Of a stretch of 34,789 nucleotides of DNA, positions 1 to 9,832 are shown one piece after another. This DNA is from Nemertoderma westbladi (lineage: Eukaryota > Xenacoelomorpha > Nemertodermatida > Nemertodermatidae). Every line of letters starts with the position of its first letter. Position 1 is the stretch's first letter. The DNA lies in NCBI GenBank assembly GCA_032718475.1, contig JAUCBJ010004762.1:1-34789 (forward strand). The letters run 5' to 3'. The notes beneath the pieces are model-generated. The model saw nothing but the letters and a program-made list of their open reading frames with translations, searched no databases and was not told the DNA's origin. The position numbers were made by a program, and so were the translations under genes.

Positions 1-442
1 TTAAATTCGGACTTGCCGACAATAAAAGTTTAAAAATATGGCGCAAACACAAATGACAGATATCGACACAGAAAGTATATCTACACAGATTATCTACACA
101 GAAAGTAGCCCATTAAATAAAATGTGCACAGCACAGCACTATAGTAAAAATTTATATAAATTAAAATGCACCATAATATGATCTATTCTGCAATGTTAAA
201 GTATCAAAGTATCTTAGGATCAAGTTGTGTTTTTGGTGAAAACTGAGGCAGTTAGTATACCGGTACGGGTACATACACATTGTTATAAGAAGATAAAATG
301 TGCACAGCACGAATAAAATCAGATCAATATGGGTAATATAAGGTAAATAATATGGTCCGTAATAATCATTGACGGTCTCGGGATGATTGAATCAATTAAT
401 TATATTTGCAGCACAACACGCAAACAGGCATCGGACAGATGT
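1..442. other. Flank beyond the 3' end of the LINE, no gene
   Basis: No coding potential is visible. The stretch lies downstream of the stop of the minus-strand LINE ORF2 and probably contains its 3' UTR and perhaps its end, but I see no clear poly-A or microsatellite tail. A 16-bp direct repeat (AAAATGTGCACAGCAC) occurs at 119-134 and 295-310, and a shorter ACACAGAAAGTA repeat occurs near 66-77 and 96-107. Confidence 0.5.
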
Positions 443-3400
443 TCAAACGACATTAAAATAAGACAGGATACGTTTATGCTTAGATATGAAACTTCCGCAG
501 TTACTGTTGCTGTAGCAGTTTTTAATGAAGTTCATCCCAACAGTTTCACTGATTGTTAGTGGTTCAGTCTTAGCACGGTTAAAGAGGGAACGTTTACAGT
601 AGGTATAGGTGAGTAGACTGTGCAGACTGGGCATTGGGTAATTGCTTCTGCATTTCGCGTATGCAGAAGTCAAGCCTACATAGTTTGTGTTCGAGCAGCT
701 ATTGAACCGCGAGGCTGATTTGATAAGTGATTGTAAGAATGGGACTGGGCAGCTAGCGACTCTTAGTATGGTACCTATGCACTGTTTGTATACCTCATTG
801 TGTAGAGGGCGGCATCCAAGTAGATTGTAAATGATCTGGTTGTTAACGTAGGGGCCGACCAGTAAGAGACTCCGAAGGGCCTTCCGATACTCAATCTCTA
901 ATTTGCGGCTTTCGACTTTACTAAGTGATCCCGCCAAGAACCGAACTGAGTGGGTGATGGATGGTACTCCTATCATGCGCCAAAGAAATCCGACGGTATC
1001 ACAGTCCAAATGACGAGTAGTCCAGCTGCGGCGATGAAAAATATCGGAAGCACGATAAACACACTGGATACACTCCTGAAGGTGGTTGCCATGACCAGTC
1101 GGTAATGTGAAGCCAAGGAAGTTCAGTTTTGGGTGAGGCGGGATCAAGGTGCCCCCGATATTCAGAAAAGTAGGAACTGCGAATTTTGAACAGCCGCTTC
1201 CAAGGTGGTAGTTCCATCGAGTTTTGCTGTCCTCCACTTCCAGATTTGATTCTAGCAGTTTGTCGATAACTATACCTGTAATGACCTCAAGGTCAGATAC
1301 AGATCTTGCACAGATTAGAAGGTCATCTGCGTATGCAACAATTCCCAACCACAGATCGGTAAGATTTTCTCCAAAACCAGATTCTTTCAGTTTCTCCAAC
1401 ACGCCCTTGGTGTAGAAATTGAACAACATTGGAGATAGCAAAGATCCTTGTTTTAATCCTCTAATGAGCTTGATTCCCTGGTCGTTAATGAGACCACCAA
1501 ATTTCAGATGAGCGACAGTTTGCATATAATAAGACAACAAAGCTAAGCATATGTGAGGGTTGATATAATTCATTAACCTTCTAAAGAGAATACTAAGTTC
1601 TACATTGTTAAAAGCCCCCGACATATCTAGTTGACATATGAAGACACTGGTTCCCTTTTTCCGTTGTGCTTCGAGGAATTCTAGAACACCACTGATTATA
1701 ACATCTGTCCCGATTTTTCGACGGTATGCAAACTGTGAGCTAGGGATATGTTCAGCAATTTGGATGAATTCGTGGAGTAATACAGATTCGAAGATCTTAC
1801 CGAAAATACTAACAGAGGAGATAGGACGATAAGATTTGCTTAGCAGTGGATCCCTATCTTTGCCCTTGTACAAACTTGTTACAATAGTTTTACCGAAACA
1901 AGGGGGAACTTCACCTAATTTGAAACACATATTAATGACATCAGCCATAGTTCGACAGATCAGATCGCAGTCTAGAAGTAAAAAGTGTTCCACTACAAGC
2001 GAGTATGCGTCTGGAGATTTGCCTTTACCTAAACTAGAAATTGCTTTTCTGATTGTTTCTGGTGAAATAATAGGAAGGGTTGCATTGTTCTGTAAAACTC
2101 TGAGGTCATTCACGATCTGATTAATGGACTCATCAAAGGAGGCATCTTGAATATTGTTTGAGACCAGATCGGATTCAATTGCGATTTGAGCTGCTGGTGG
2201 AGGGATACTAGAGCCCTTTGCATTGAAGGTGGACCAAAACTTCCTAGGGTTTGTGTGCATATAGCTGGCCTTCTTTCTTATGTTACTGGCAACAATTGAT
2301 TTAGCCAACCAGTTCCTCATCCTGCGGATAGATCGCCGTGATTCTTTATATGCTTGCCAGTATATGCAGGAATTACTTTTGTTGTTTTTCAACCACAAAT
2401 TATGAAGCTGTTTGCAAGTTTTAGATCTGTCGTGTAGTTCAGCCAATCTAATTCTTAGATTCTTGGTCTGGCGTCTGACCTTTAATGGGGGCAGGTGGAG
2501 AGCGGCACAATTGTTAATTACCATTTGAATTCGTTCAACATACTCAGTTAAAGTAGAAACTGTCCAGTTAATATTCGAAATGTTGAATGCATTACCCAAG
2601 TCCATTAGTTGTTTTGCAACATCTGATTGATACAATTCCTGTTGTGCAGGCGTTACTTTGTTCCAGGCTATCTTGATTGGTGCTGGAATCTGCTTTGTTT
2701 TACTTTTGAAGGCAGAGTCAGACCCTTGAAGCGTAAATTCGGCTGTTATAGGCACGTGATCGGAGTGGATATTGGAGCTTTCCGTGTACACTGTTCCCTT
2801 TTTCAGAAGACTCCTTCCAAGTTCTGAGGTAACTATATGGTCAATGTACGAGTTCCCGTGCCCCCGAAATGTGATGCAGGGACCAGTGAAAGGTGGGAAT
2901 GTATCGACTGCAAATAGGTCGTGATTTAGGAGGAAGTTGGATAGTCTGGATCCTTGTGGTGTAGGTTTGGTTCTAGATGCACGGGGGCCATGGAGCATGC
3001 CGAGATCTGAATTGAAGTCTCCTAATATGATTGGAGTAGCATTCTCGTGTATCCGAACAAAGTTACTCAGACGAGACAAGAATCTATCGTAACTTGAGAT
3101 GTTACGGGAAGCAACAGGCGCATAGCAGCACAGTACTAAATATTTCTGTTCATTATCAGATTCAGCAATAACTCAGAGTATATCTTGTTCGCTCTGGACA
3201 GGAAATGTATTTTTGAAGACACCATTTCTTATCCATAGTGACACCCCTCCAGCACCTCTCACTCTATTTGTGTTACTCATGAGTTCACTTATAGTGAAAT
3301 TGCAGCTGAAGCGGTTATCAAGATGTGATAGCAACTCTTTTCCCTCAATAGCATCTAGCCAATGCTCCTGAATGGCTAATATATCTAGGTCACTGAGTAG

Positions 3401-3511
3401 TTGAGTTATTTCGTCTATACTTGAGTTGAATCCATGACAGTTGAAAGATCCCACTCTTAAGTTAAAGTCCTGTGTATTAGGTATAGTATGACTCTCAGCC
3501 GGTGATGCCAT
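443..3511 (-). pseudogene. LINE ORF2: AP endonuclease + reverse transcriptase, one in-frame stop
   Basis: Endonuclease motifs appear in family order: SFNCHGF and AIQEHWL near the N-terminus, GDFNSD, then IDHIVTSE and SDHVPI. The reverse transcriptase follows with QLDMSGAF (first catalytic Asp), GLKQGSLLSPMLF, AYADDLL (catalytic Asp pair) and LNFLGFTL. About 250 residues after the RT have several Cys and His residues but no RNase H or clear zinc knuckle. ATG at 3511-3509 is taken as the start: it is the first Met after the ORF1 stop and leads straight into the endonuclease. A TGA at 3175-3173 interrupts the frame, which then continues unbroken in the same phase to the stop at 443, 1022 codons in all. 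The protein would nick target DNA and copy the element RNA in the nucleus by target-primed reverse transcription. This copy is probably inactive unless the stop is read through. Confidence 0.9.
3173..3175 (-). other. In-frame TGA inside LINE ORF2 endonuclease
   Basis: The reading frame of the endonuclease is open on both sides of this single TGA with no change of phase. The residues on both sides match the endonuclease family, so this is one nonsense substitution, not an ORF boundary. Confidence 0.85.
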
Positions 3512-3530
3512 TGAGTGTTGTGTTGTGGTG
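3512..3530 (-). promoter_or_regulatory. 19-nt A/C-rich spacer between ORF1 stop and ORF2 start
   Basis: After the ORF1 TAA the minus strand reads CACCACAACACAACACTCA and then the ORF2 ATG. The short unstructured spacer is compatible with termination-reinitiation to translate ORF2 from the same RNA. That mechanism is inference. Confidence 0.35.
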
Positions 3531-6338
3531 TTAAAAATATATGGGGGATTCTGAACTCAGGCGTCTTTGGTACCAAACATCCGGATCGTGGAAACGTCCT
3601 CTGTCTCCAGTGGCCTGGTGGGACTTTTTTACTGTCCACTCACGACACCTGAGTCCATCTGGCCAGAAATCATCCTGTAACAGAGATGCCCGCACACCGG
3701 CATCAACGGTAACTCTCACTCCTATATAGCCTGAGCAGTGGAAATTTTGAATCCTCTTAGTGTAGAAGACTGTGATATTTCTTTTGAGTAAGTGTCGGGT
3801 TATGTCTTCTCCACGGGATTTGTGATTAGAGCTTGTGACATAAAGGTAGGCATATGGATATTTTGCGGCATCCACACTTGCACTGGTGACTGTTGTATGT
3901 TGTGGCTGTTGCCTGTGGTGGTTATCCCTTGAGATGTAGCCAAAATTCATTGTAGGATAATTACTTATGTTAGGTGTGTGGATATGACTGTTACCCGAGT
4001 GCCTAGATTTGTTTGGTACATCACGAAGATTGGGTCCATCTTTCTTGCGATCAGCTGTAGGATTGGTAGAGTAATTAGACTCAGAGTATGGATGCTTGCT
4101 AGTATTTGATTTTGAGTGTTGCATAGAGCATTTGACTGAGCCACTTCCTTTATGTGAGGTGCTCTGTGGAGAATAGGAGTGGTGTGCTTTTGATGTTTTC
4201 TTGACAGGAATTTCGCTGTGTCTTGTGCGACGCTCATGCTTTTTGACTTGAGGAGCTTCATCAGGACCACAATCCGGTGAAGAGCCATCAAATGATTCGA
4301 TCTCACTGAGAGTGGTGTAGTCGGAGTAGAGTGATTCAGGAGCAGTTGAATTAAGATCCGGTGTGCTCTGTAATGCTTCGAATCTGTTAGTTGTAGTAAC
4401 TCCACTCATAGTATTGCGCCAAGTAGTTCCTCTGGATGTTCTATGAGAGCCAGTTGTGGTTAGGTGCGATTTAGCAAGTGGTTGTGAGTCTGCTTTTGGA
4501 TTTGGCAAATTCATGTTGACACTTGCAGGTTCTGATTGAGGATGTTGTGTTTGAACACTTGTTAGATCTTCTAATTTGGCCTGAATTACCAGTCTAGCAT
4601 GCCTTTCTTGATAGAGCTCGTCTTTCAAGTTTGTGAATTCCTGTTTCAGATTCACATAGGAATCTTCCATCTTGGCAAGCCTTGATTGCAGGACATCTAC
4701 TGACTGTAGCAGGTCTAACCGTAATTGGTTGTAGCCATAATCAACACTGGATTGCTCAGCCAAGATTAGTCGCTTCCTGCATGGTGCAGTAAAGCACCCT
4801 TCTTTCATACAATTCATAAGTTCAAAAACATCCAAGGCCTGTTCTTTAACAGAATTACGATTTTGAAGCAACAGACTAACAGACTGAGTTGGCTGCATCA
4901 GAGTTCTAACATCATGGAAAAGCTTTTCACGCAAGAGGGAAAGTGTGTTTGAGTTTATACTGACCAATGTTTTCAATGCCTTTCTTTTGGGGTCTTTTAG
5001 CAACTTAGTGAGATTATATTCATTGTAAATAGGAAAAGTAGATTTAGTGTGCTTGTAATTAGAACCGTCAGAGCTCTTTCCCTCCTTAGACGAATCCTCC
5101 TGTTTCCCCTTGGGGTTACTGTGACTCAGTTCACTGTGTGTTGAAGGACAAACTGAGTGATTATTAGAGGGCGCTGAGGTTTGTATTCCAGAGAGCGCTG
5201 AAAGCCGAGATTGAGGTATCCTGTGTTTGTGTAATAAGTCATAGTCTATTTTTGTATCTATAATGACTCCTTCCAACCATTTACGCACACATCCTACTTT
5301 TATCTGTTGAAATATATCTTTGTTGCAGGTGGCCAAGTATAGAGCATATAAACAAATGAATGGGCCACAGTCGTAATGATTAGGTTGGCTTGGGATATCG
5401 CGGTAGCGAGTTTCTGTATGCCATGCTGGATTTGCTACACCTTTGACTCGCTGGATCAGATTTAACAAGTCGCATAAATGGGACTGAATATTGCTGCTAT
5501 AATCCCTGTTGATTGGACAGAATGAATACAGTTTCTTGTTGACCACTTCAGCTATATGGAGTATATAATGACCATTGGCACACTCTGGGAAGAAAATTAA
5601 TTCATCATTCTCAGGGTCGCAGCTGCTTGTGATATACCTTACTGCAGCAGATACATCAAAATTTTCATGATTTAACTTGTAGCAGAGTGAACTATCGATT
5701 GAAGAGATGCGAGGGAGATTCCTTTCCAGTATCCCGAAATAGCAATCAATGATTCCCGTTGTTACAAATGAGGTTCCTTGCAAGCTGTTCATATCGATAC
5801 TGCCCTGAGTTATGTTAAATAATGGCTTTGGATTGTCTCGACGAGGTTTAGTGATTGCCTTCACAACTTCCGTTTCATTGAAACCAACCTCTACATCAGC
5901 ATGGAAAATTCCTTCTAGCCATTGGTCACCGTGATCATCCACAATCGGTTCAGCCCCACTGTGCTCAATGATGTGCTCAGAGTTATGGAGTGGTAAACCG
6001 CTCTTGTCGCAGTTATGGTTTAATGTATACTTCACTGCCGATGAGTTTGGGCCCACCTTCTGGTAAAAGTCAGTTATTTTCAAAGCCTTACTAGTTGGCT
6101 GATGCCCTATTGCTGTATCAAGTGGCATTGAGAAGGAGGGAGCTTCAACGTTCAGATCATGCTTAAACACATTAACTACTGCACTGTTTGGAGACTTATG
6201 TTGATGAGAAGTAGAATTGGAGTTGCTCTTAATGGGAGAAAGGATTTCGGCATCAACTTGAGTGCTATCTATGGGAAGGATTTTTTTTGTCATTAATAAT
6301 CTTACCCTCCACTTCTCGATGCTTCCAGGTTCCATCAT
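3531..6338 (-). CDS. LINE ORF1, main part: Ulp1/C48-like protease, coiled coil, RRM-like C-terminus
   Basis: 935 residues are open. Residues about 185-340 fit a Ulp1/SENP (peptidase C48) fold: an N-terminal IIDCYFGIL segment, GHYILHIAEVV with the catalytic-type His257, and QPNHYDCGPF with the oxyanion Gln318 and nucleophile-type Cys324. The position 17 residues after the His, where SENP proteases have Asp, is Cys274 (YSFCPIN). Residues 85-92 (ALKITDFY) resemble a PCNA-binding PIP box but lack its Gln. About 537-592 is a charged heptad-like coiled coil, followed by a low-complexity Ser/His/Lys region. About 827-903 ends in DDFWPDGLRCREW, like the C-terminal RNA-binding segment of CR1-type ORF1 proteins. 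The likely role is RNA binding plus a peptidase or ubiquitin/SUMO-directed activity. The true start probably lies upstream, since the segment at 6735-6265 joins it at an A8 run. Confidence 0.8.
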   Translation of the reverse strand: MMEPGSIEKWRVRLLMTKKILPIDSTQVDAEILSPIKSNSNSTSHQHKSPNSAVVNVFKHDLNVEAPSFSMPLDTAIGHQPTSKALKITDFYQKVGPNSSAVKYTLNHNCDKSGLPLHNSEHIIEHSGAEPIVDDHGDQWLEGIFHADVEVGFNETEVVKAITKPRRDNPKPLFNITQGSIDMNSLQGTSFVTTGIIDCYFGILERNLPRISSIDSSLCYKLNHENFDVSAAVRYITSSCDPENDELIFFPECANGHYILHIAEVVNKKLYSFCPINRDYSSNIQSHLCDLLNLIQRVKGVANPAWHTETRYRDIPSQPNHYDCGPFICLYALYLATCNKDIFQQIKVGCVRKWLEGVIIDTKIDYDLLHKHRIPQSRLSALSGIQTSAPSNNHSVCPSTHSELSHSNPKGKQEDSSKEGKSSDGSNYKHTKSTFPIYNEYNLTKLLKDPKRKALKTLVSINSNTLSLLREKLFHDVRTLMQPTQSVSLLLQNRNSVKEQALDVFELMNCMKEGCFTAPCRKRLILAEQSSVDYGYNQLRLDLLQSVDVLQSRLAKMEDSYVNLKQEFTNLKDELYQERHARLVIQAKLEDLTSVQTQHPQSEPASVNMNLPNPKADSQPLAKSHLTTTGSHRTSRGTTWRNTMSGVTTTNRFEALQSTPDLNSTAPESLYSDYTTLSEIESFDGSSPDCGPDEAPQVKKHERRTRHSEIPVKKTSKAHHSYSPQSTSHKGSGSVKCSMQHSKSNTSKHPYSESNYSTNPTADRKKDGPNLRDVPNKSRHSGNSHIHTPNISNYPTMNFGYISRDNHHRQQPQHTTVTSASVDAAKYPYAYLYVTSSNHKSRGEDITRHLLKRNITVFYTKRIQNFHCSGYIGVRVTVDAGVRASLLQDDFWPDGLRCREWTVKKSHQATGDRGRFHDPDVWYQRRLSSESPIYF

Positions 6339-6735
6339 CCTGAAGGTCCATCACAGATATGACAGGGCGAGCAGGATTGGTATTGGCCGATTTCGGAACT
6401 ACAGATTTGTGATTGGTGTGTGAGTGTGAAGGTTTGATTATATTTGAAACTGAGAGGTCGATAAGAGTAGTGCAATTGTTTCCGAATTTACTGTTATTAC
6501 ATGTCCCGTAAATATCGATACCGTTTACATTTGGGACTGAGTTAATAATCGGTTTTGAGGTATTGTTATAACATGCCCCGAAATTGTCAGTATCATTTGT
6601 ACCACCAATAGGGTTCTCATTCATAACGGGTTGTGAGGTAATATCAACAACATTTACACCTTGGACATAGTTCACATTAGTAGAGGGGTCTAAAATACTG
6701 TTACCACATGTCACAAAATTATCAATACCGTTCAC
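6265..6735 (-). pseudogene. LINE ORF1 upstream segment C (frameshifted)
   Basis: An open segment of 156 residues rich in Asn, Ile and Val, with modules of the form NxIDNFGTxxNN that continue the repeats of the next segment upstream. Its last 74 nt overlap the beginning of the main ORF1 in another phase. The two phases meet at a run of eight A on the minus strand (IINDKKN here, TKKILPIDS in the main ORF1), so one extra A explains the break. It is probably part of the same ORF1 protein and not a separate gene. No known domain is seen. Confidence 0.55.
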
Positions 6736-7215
6736 ATTTCACATTAATAACCGGTTTTAAAAAATTGTTATTAAATGTCCCGAAATTATCAATGACATTT
6801 ACTCTTGGGACTGAGTTCACATTAACAATCGGTTTTAAAATATTGTTATGAAAAGTCCCGAAATTATCAATACCATTTCCACTTGGGACTGGTTTCACAT
6901 TAGTAACGGGTTGTAAAATATTGTCAATGACATTTACACTTGGGACTGGGTTCACATTAACAATCGGTTTTAAAATATTGTTATGAAATGTCCCGAAATT
7001 ATCAATACCATTTCCACTTGAGACTGGTTTCACATTAGTAACGGGTTGTAAAATATTGTCAATGACATTTCCACTTGGGACTGGTTTCACATTAGTAACG
7101 GGTTGTAAAATATTATCAATGACATTTCCACTTGGGACTGGTTTCACATTAGTAACGGGTTGTAAAATATTATCAATGACATTTGCACCTGGGACTGGGT
7201 TCACATTAGTAACAG
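6722..7215 (-). repeat. 57/78-bp coding tandem repeat
   Basis: About seven units on the minus strand encode the VKPVPSGNxIDN repeat, with a 21-bp insertion present in some units and absent in others. Unit length is always a multiple of three, so the frame is kept through the array. Confidence 0.7.
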
Positions 7216-7276
7216 GTTTAAATTGTGTTAAAGCTGGATGGTTGATCAACTTCAGAGATAGATTGAGACATTGCAC
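6722..7276 (-). pseudogene. LINE ORF1 upstream segment B: Asn/Val/Pro tandem repeats (frameshifted)
   Basis: 184 open residues made mostly of imperfect repeats: a 19-residue form (VKPVPSGNVIDNILQPVTN, 57 bp) and a 26-residue form with GTFHNNILKPI inserted (78 bp). It overlaps segment A by 59 nt and segment C by 14 nt, each in another phase. At the C end a short overlap of two ATGTGAA copies suggests a small deletion inside one repeat unit. Function is unknown; it looks like a flexible spacer of ORF1. Confidence 0.5.
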
Positions 7277-9326
7277 ATTTATTGCAACTACAATTGTTAT
7301 CTACACGGCGGCATCCCTGAACTGGTTTATCCGGGCCTAACCAGCTCGAAACCTCTGTAGTGGGCAGAGGTTCGATCTTATTAGCAGAGAGTTTGCCCTG
7401 GCTCCTTGTGACTGGCCTTCGGTGTATTCTTCCCTGCCTTTTGACGGTTTTCATGATCTGTTTATCACCTAAATCCGTTGCTACCACAACAGGTGGGAAT
7501 ATATTGTTCGCACTAGTTGTCTTATTCGTGTCTGTATCATCATTATCTGAAGTCGGAAGAGCCCCATCAAGTTGGTTCTCTGTAGGATTCGTATCATTGC
7601 AGTCGACACGTTTTAGTTCCAACCCCGAGGATTTGTCCGGGTTGAGTCGAGGAACCGTTCCGTTTTCGGATCGTTTTAGTTCCGACTCCGAGGATTTGTC
7701 CGGGTTGAGTCGAGAAACCGTTCCATTGTCGGATCGTTTTAGTTCCGATTCCGAGGATTTGTCCGGGTTGAGTCGAGGAACTGTTCCGTTGTCGGATCGT
7801 TTTAGTTCCGACTCCGAGGATTTGTCCGGGTTGAGTCGAGGAACCGTTCCGTTGTCGGATCGTTTTAGTTCCGACTCCGAGGATTTGTCCGGGTTGAGTC
7901 GAGGAACCGTTCCGTTGTCGGATCGTTTTAGTTCCGACTCCGAAGATTTGTCCGGGTTGAGTCGAGGAGCCGTTCCATTTTCGGATCGTTTTAGTTCCGA
8001 CTCCGAGGATTTGTCCGGGTTGAGTCGAGGAACCATTCCATTGTCGGATCGTTTTAGTTCCGACTCCGAAGATTTGTCCGGGTTGAGTCGAGGAACCGTT
8101 CCTTTGTCAGTTCGTTTTAGTTCCGACTCCGAGGATTTGTCCAGGTTGAGTCGAGGAACCGTTCCGTTGTCGGATCGTTTTAGTTCCGACTCCGAGGATT
8201 TGTCCGGGTTGAGTCGAGGAGCCGTTCCATTGTCGGATCGTTTTAGTTCCGACTCCGAGGATTTGTCCGGGTTGAGTCGAGGAACCATTCCGTTGTCGGA
8301 TCGTTTTAGTTCTGACTCCGAGGATTTGTCCGGGTTGAGTCGAGGAACCGTTCCGTTGTCGGATCGTTTTAGTTCCGACTCCGAGGATTTGTCCGGGTTG
8401 AGTCGAGGAACCGTTCCGTTGTCGGATCGTTTTAGTTCCGACTCCGAGGATTTGTCCGGGTTGAGTCGAGGAACCGTTCCGTTGTCGGATCGTTTTAGTT
8501 CCGACTCCGAGGATTTGACCGGGTTGAGTCGAGGAGCCGTTCCATTTTCGGATCGTTTTAGTTCTGACTCCGAGGATTTGTCCGGGTTGAGTCGAGGAAC
8601 CGTTCCATTGTCGGATCGTTTTAGTTCTGACTCCGAAGATTTGTCCGGGTTGAGTCGAGGAACCGTTCCGTTGTCAGTTCGTTTTACTTCCGACTCCGAG
8701 GATTTGTCCGGGTTGAGTTGAGGAACCGTTCCGTTGTCGGATCGTTTTAGTTCCGACTCCGAGGATTTGTCCAGGTTGAGTCGAGGAACCGTTCCGTTGT
8801 CAGATCGTTTTAGTTCCAACTCCGAGGATTTGTCCGGGTTGAGTTGAGGAACCGTTCCGTTGTCGGATCGTTTTAGTTTCGACTCCGAGGATTTGTCCGG
8901 GTTGAGTTGAGGAACCGTTCCGTTGTCGGATCGTTTTAGTTTCGACTCCGAGGATTTGTCCGGGTTGAGTCGAGGAACCGTTCCGTTGTCGGATCGTTTT
9001 AGTTCCGACTCCGAGGATTTGTTCGGGTTGAGTCGAGGAACCATTCCGTTGTCGGATCGTTTTAGTTCCGACTCCGAGGATTTGTCCGGGTTGAGTCGAG
9101 GAACCGTTCCGTTGTCGGATCGTTTTAGTTCCGACTCCGAGGATTTGTCTGGGTTTGAACGAATCCCAGGATGGATGGGTCGATGAAGAACCGGTAGTCG
9201 GCTTTTTAATTTGACAGGTGTCCTGGCAAGAGACGGCATTGCATCGGTGGCGATGTGTGGCGATATATTACAGCAGTAATCTGGTAATACAGTCTGACAG
9301 TAATAGTTTTTATAGCAGTGTAACAC
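7218..9326 (-). pseudogene. LINE ORF1 upstream segment A: 21-residue tandem repeats plus Cys-containing tail
   Basis: 702 residues are open; the more likely start is the ATG at 9239-9237 (MPSLARTPVKLKSRL). After about 30 residues come roughly 24 copies of a 21-residue unit, KSSESELKRSDNGTVPRL preceded by NPD, strongly conserved. A non-repeat tail of about 130 residues follows, with an Asp/Asn/Thr-rich stretch, a basic segment (KRQGRIHRRPVTRSQGK, possibly a nuclear or nucleic-acid-binding patch) and NNCSCNKC. The minus strand is favoured over the equally open plus strand because this tail stays open and runs toward the other ORF1 segments. It could also be a separate host or element gene. It ends 59 nt inside segment B, in another phase. 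Confidence 0.5.
7609..9156 (-). repeat. 63-bp coding minisatellite, about 24-25 units
   Basis: The 63-bp unit is repeated head to tail with only scattered point differences and no length change, so all copies keep 21 codons. The plus strand is also open through most of the array (7360-8721), as expected of a stop-free unit whose length is a multiple of three. Confidence 0.95.
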
Positions 9327-9373
9327 TGTAATTTAAAAAATGCAGAAACCAAGGTGGAACCTTCCAAGGTAGT

Positions 9374-9832
9374 TTGTCGTTGTTGGTCCTTGTTGCTCAT
9401 TGTTGTACTTTATTATTGCTCATTGTTGCTCATTGTTGCTCATTGTTGCTCGTTGTTGCTCGTTGTTGCTCGTTGTTGCTCGTTGTTGCTCGTTGTTGCT
9501 CATTGTTGCTCGTTGTTGCTCGTTGTTGCTCATTGTTGCTCATTGTTGGTCGTTGTTGCTCATTGTTGTACTTTATTATTGCTCATTGTTGCTCAGTGTT
9601 GCTCGTTGTTGTTCATTGTTGCTCGTTGTTGCTCATTGTTGCTCGTTGTTGCTCATTGTTCCTCATTGTTGGTCATTGTTACTCGTTGTTGTACTTTATT
9701 ATTGCTCGTTGTTGCTCATTGCTGCTCATTGTTGCTCGTTGTTGCTCATTGTTGCTCGTTGTTGCTCATTGTTGCTTGTTGTTGCTCATTGTTGCTCATT
9801 GTTGCTCGTTGTTGGTCATTGTTGCTCGTTGT
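9374..9832. repeat. 10-bp minisatellite (GCTCRTTGTT)n
   Basis: About 45 copies of a 10-bp unit, mostly GCTCATTGTT or GCTCGTTGTT, interrupted three times by the same TACTTTATTATT segment (near 9407, 9568 and 9692), which shows a higher-order unit. Because 10 is not a multiple of 3 and the unit has no stop, all three plus-strand frames are open. These are not genes. It sits just 5' of the LINE ORF1 segments and may be its 5' UTR or flank. Confidence 0.9.

Larger units (their letters stand above)
443..9326 (-). mobile_element. APE-type non-LTR retrotransposon (LINE), large, with Ulp1-like protease in ORF1
   Basis: Read on the minus strand the order is: tandem-repeat-rich N-terminal segments (9326-6265), ORF1 with protease fold, coiled coil and C-terminal RRM-like domain (6338-3531), a 19-nt A/C-rich spacer, then ORF2 with apurinic-type endonuclease and reverse transcriptase (3511-443). 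There is no restriction-like endonuclease and no RNase H domain after the RT. The RT resembles the CR1/L2/Jockey group in general style, but I cannot place the clade without a tree. The copy is nearly complete but damaged: one nonsense codon in ORF2 and three frame changes in the upstream ORF1 segments. Both outer ends are uncertain; no target-site duplication was found. Confidence 0.85.

Noticed and set aside
6265-6338. Programmed ribosomal frameshift between ORF1 segments
   Set aside because: A single extra A in an A8 run explains it, and two other breaks nearby point to decay; kept only as a question for other copies.
7360-8721. Plus-strand 453-residue open frame as a gene
   Set aside because: It is a by-product of the stop-free 63-bp repeat; outside the array it has no continuing domain, while the minus strand does.
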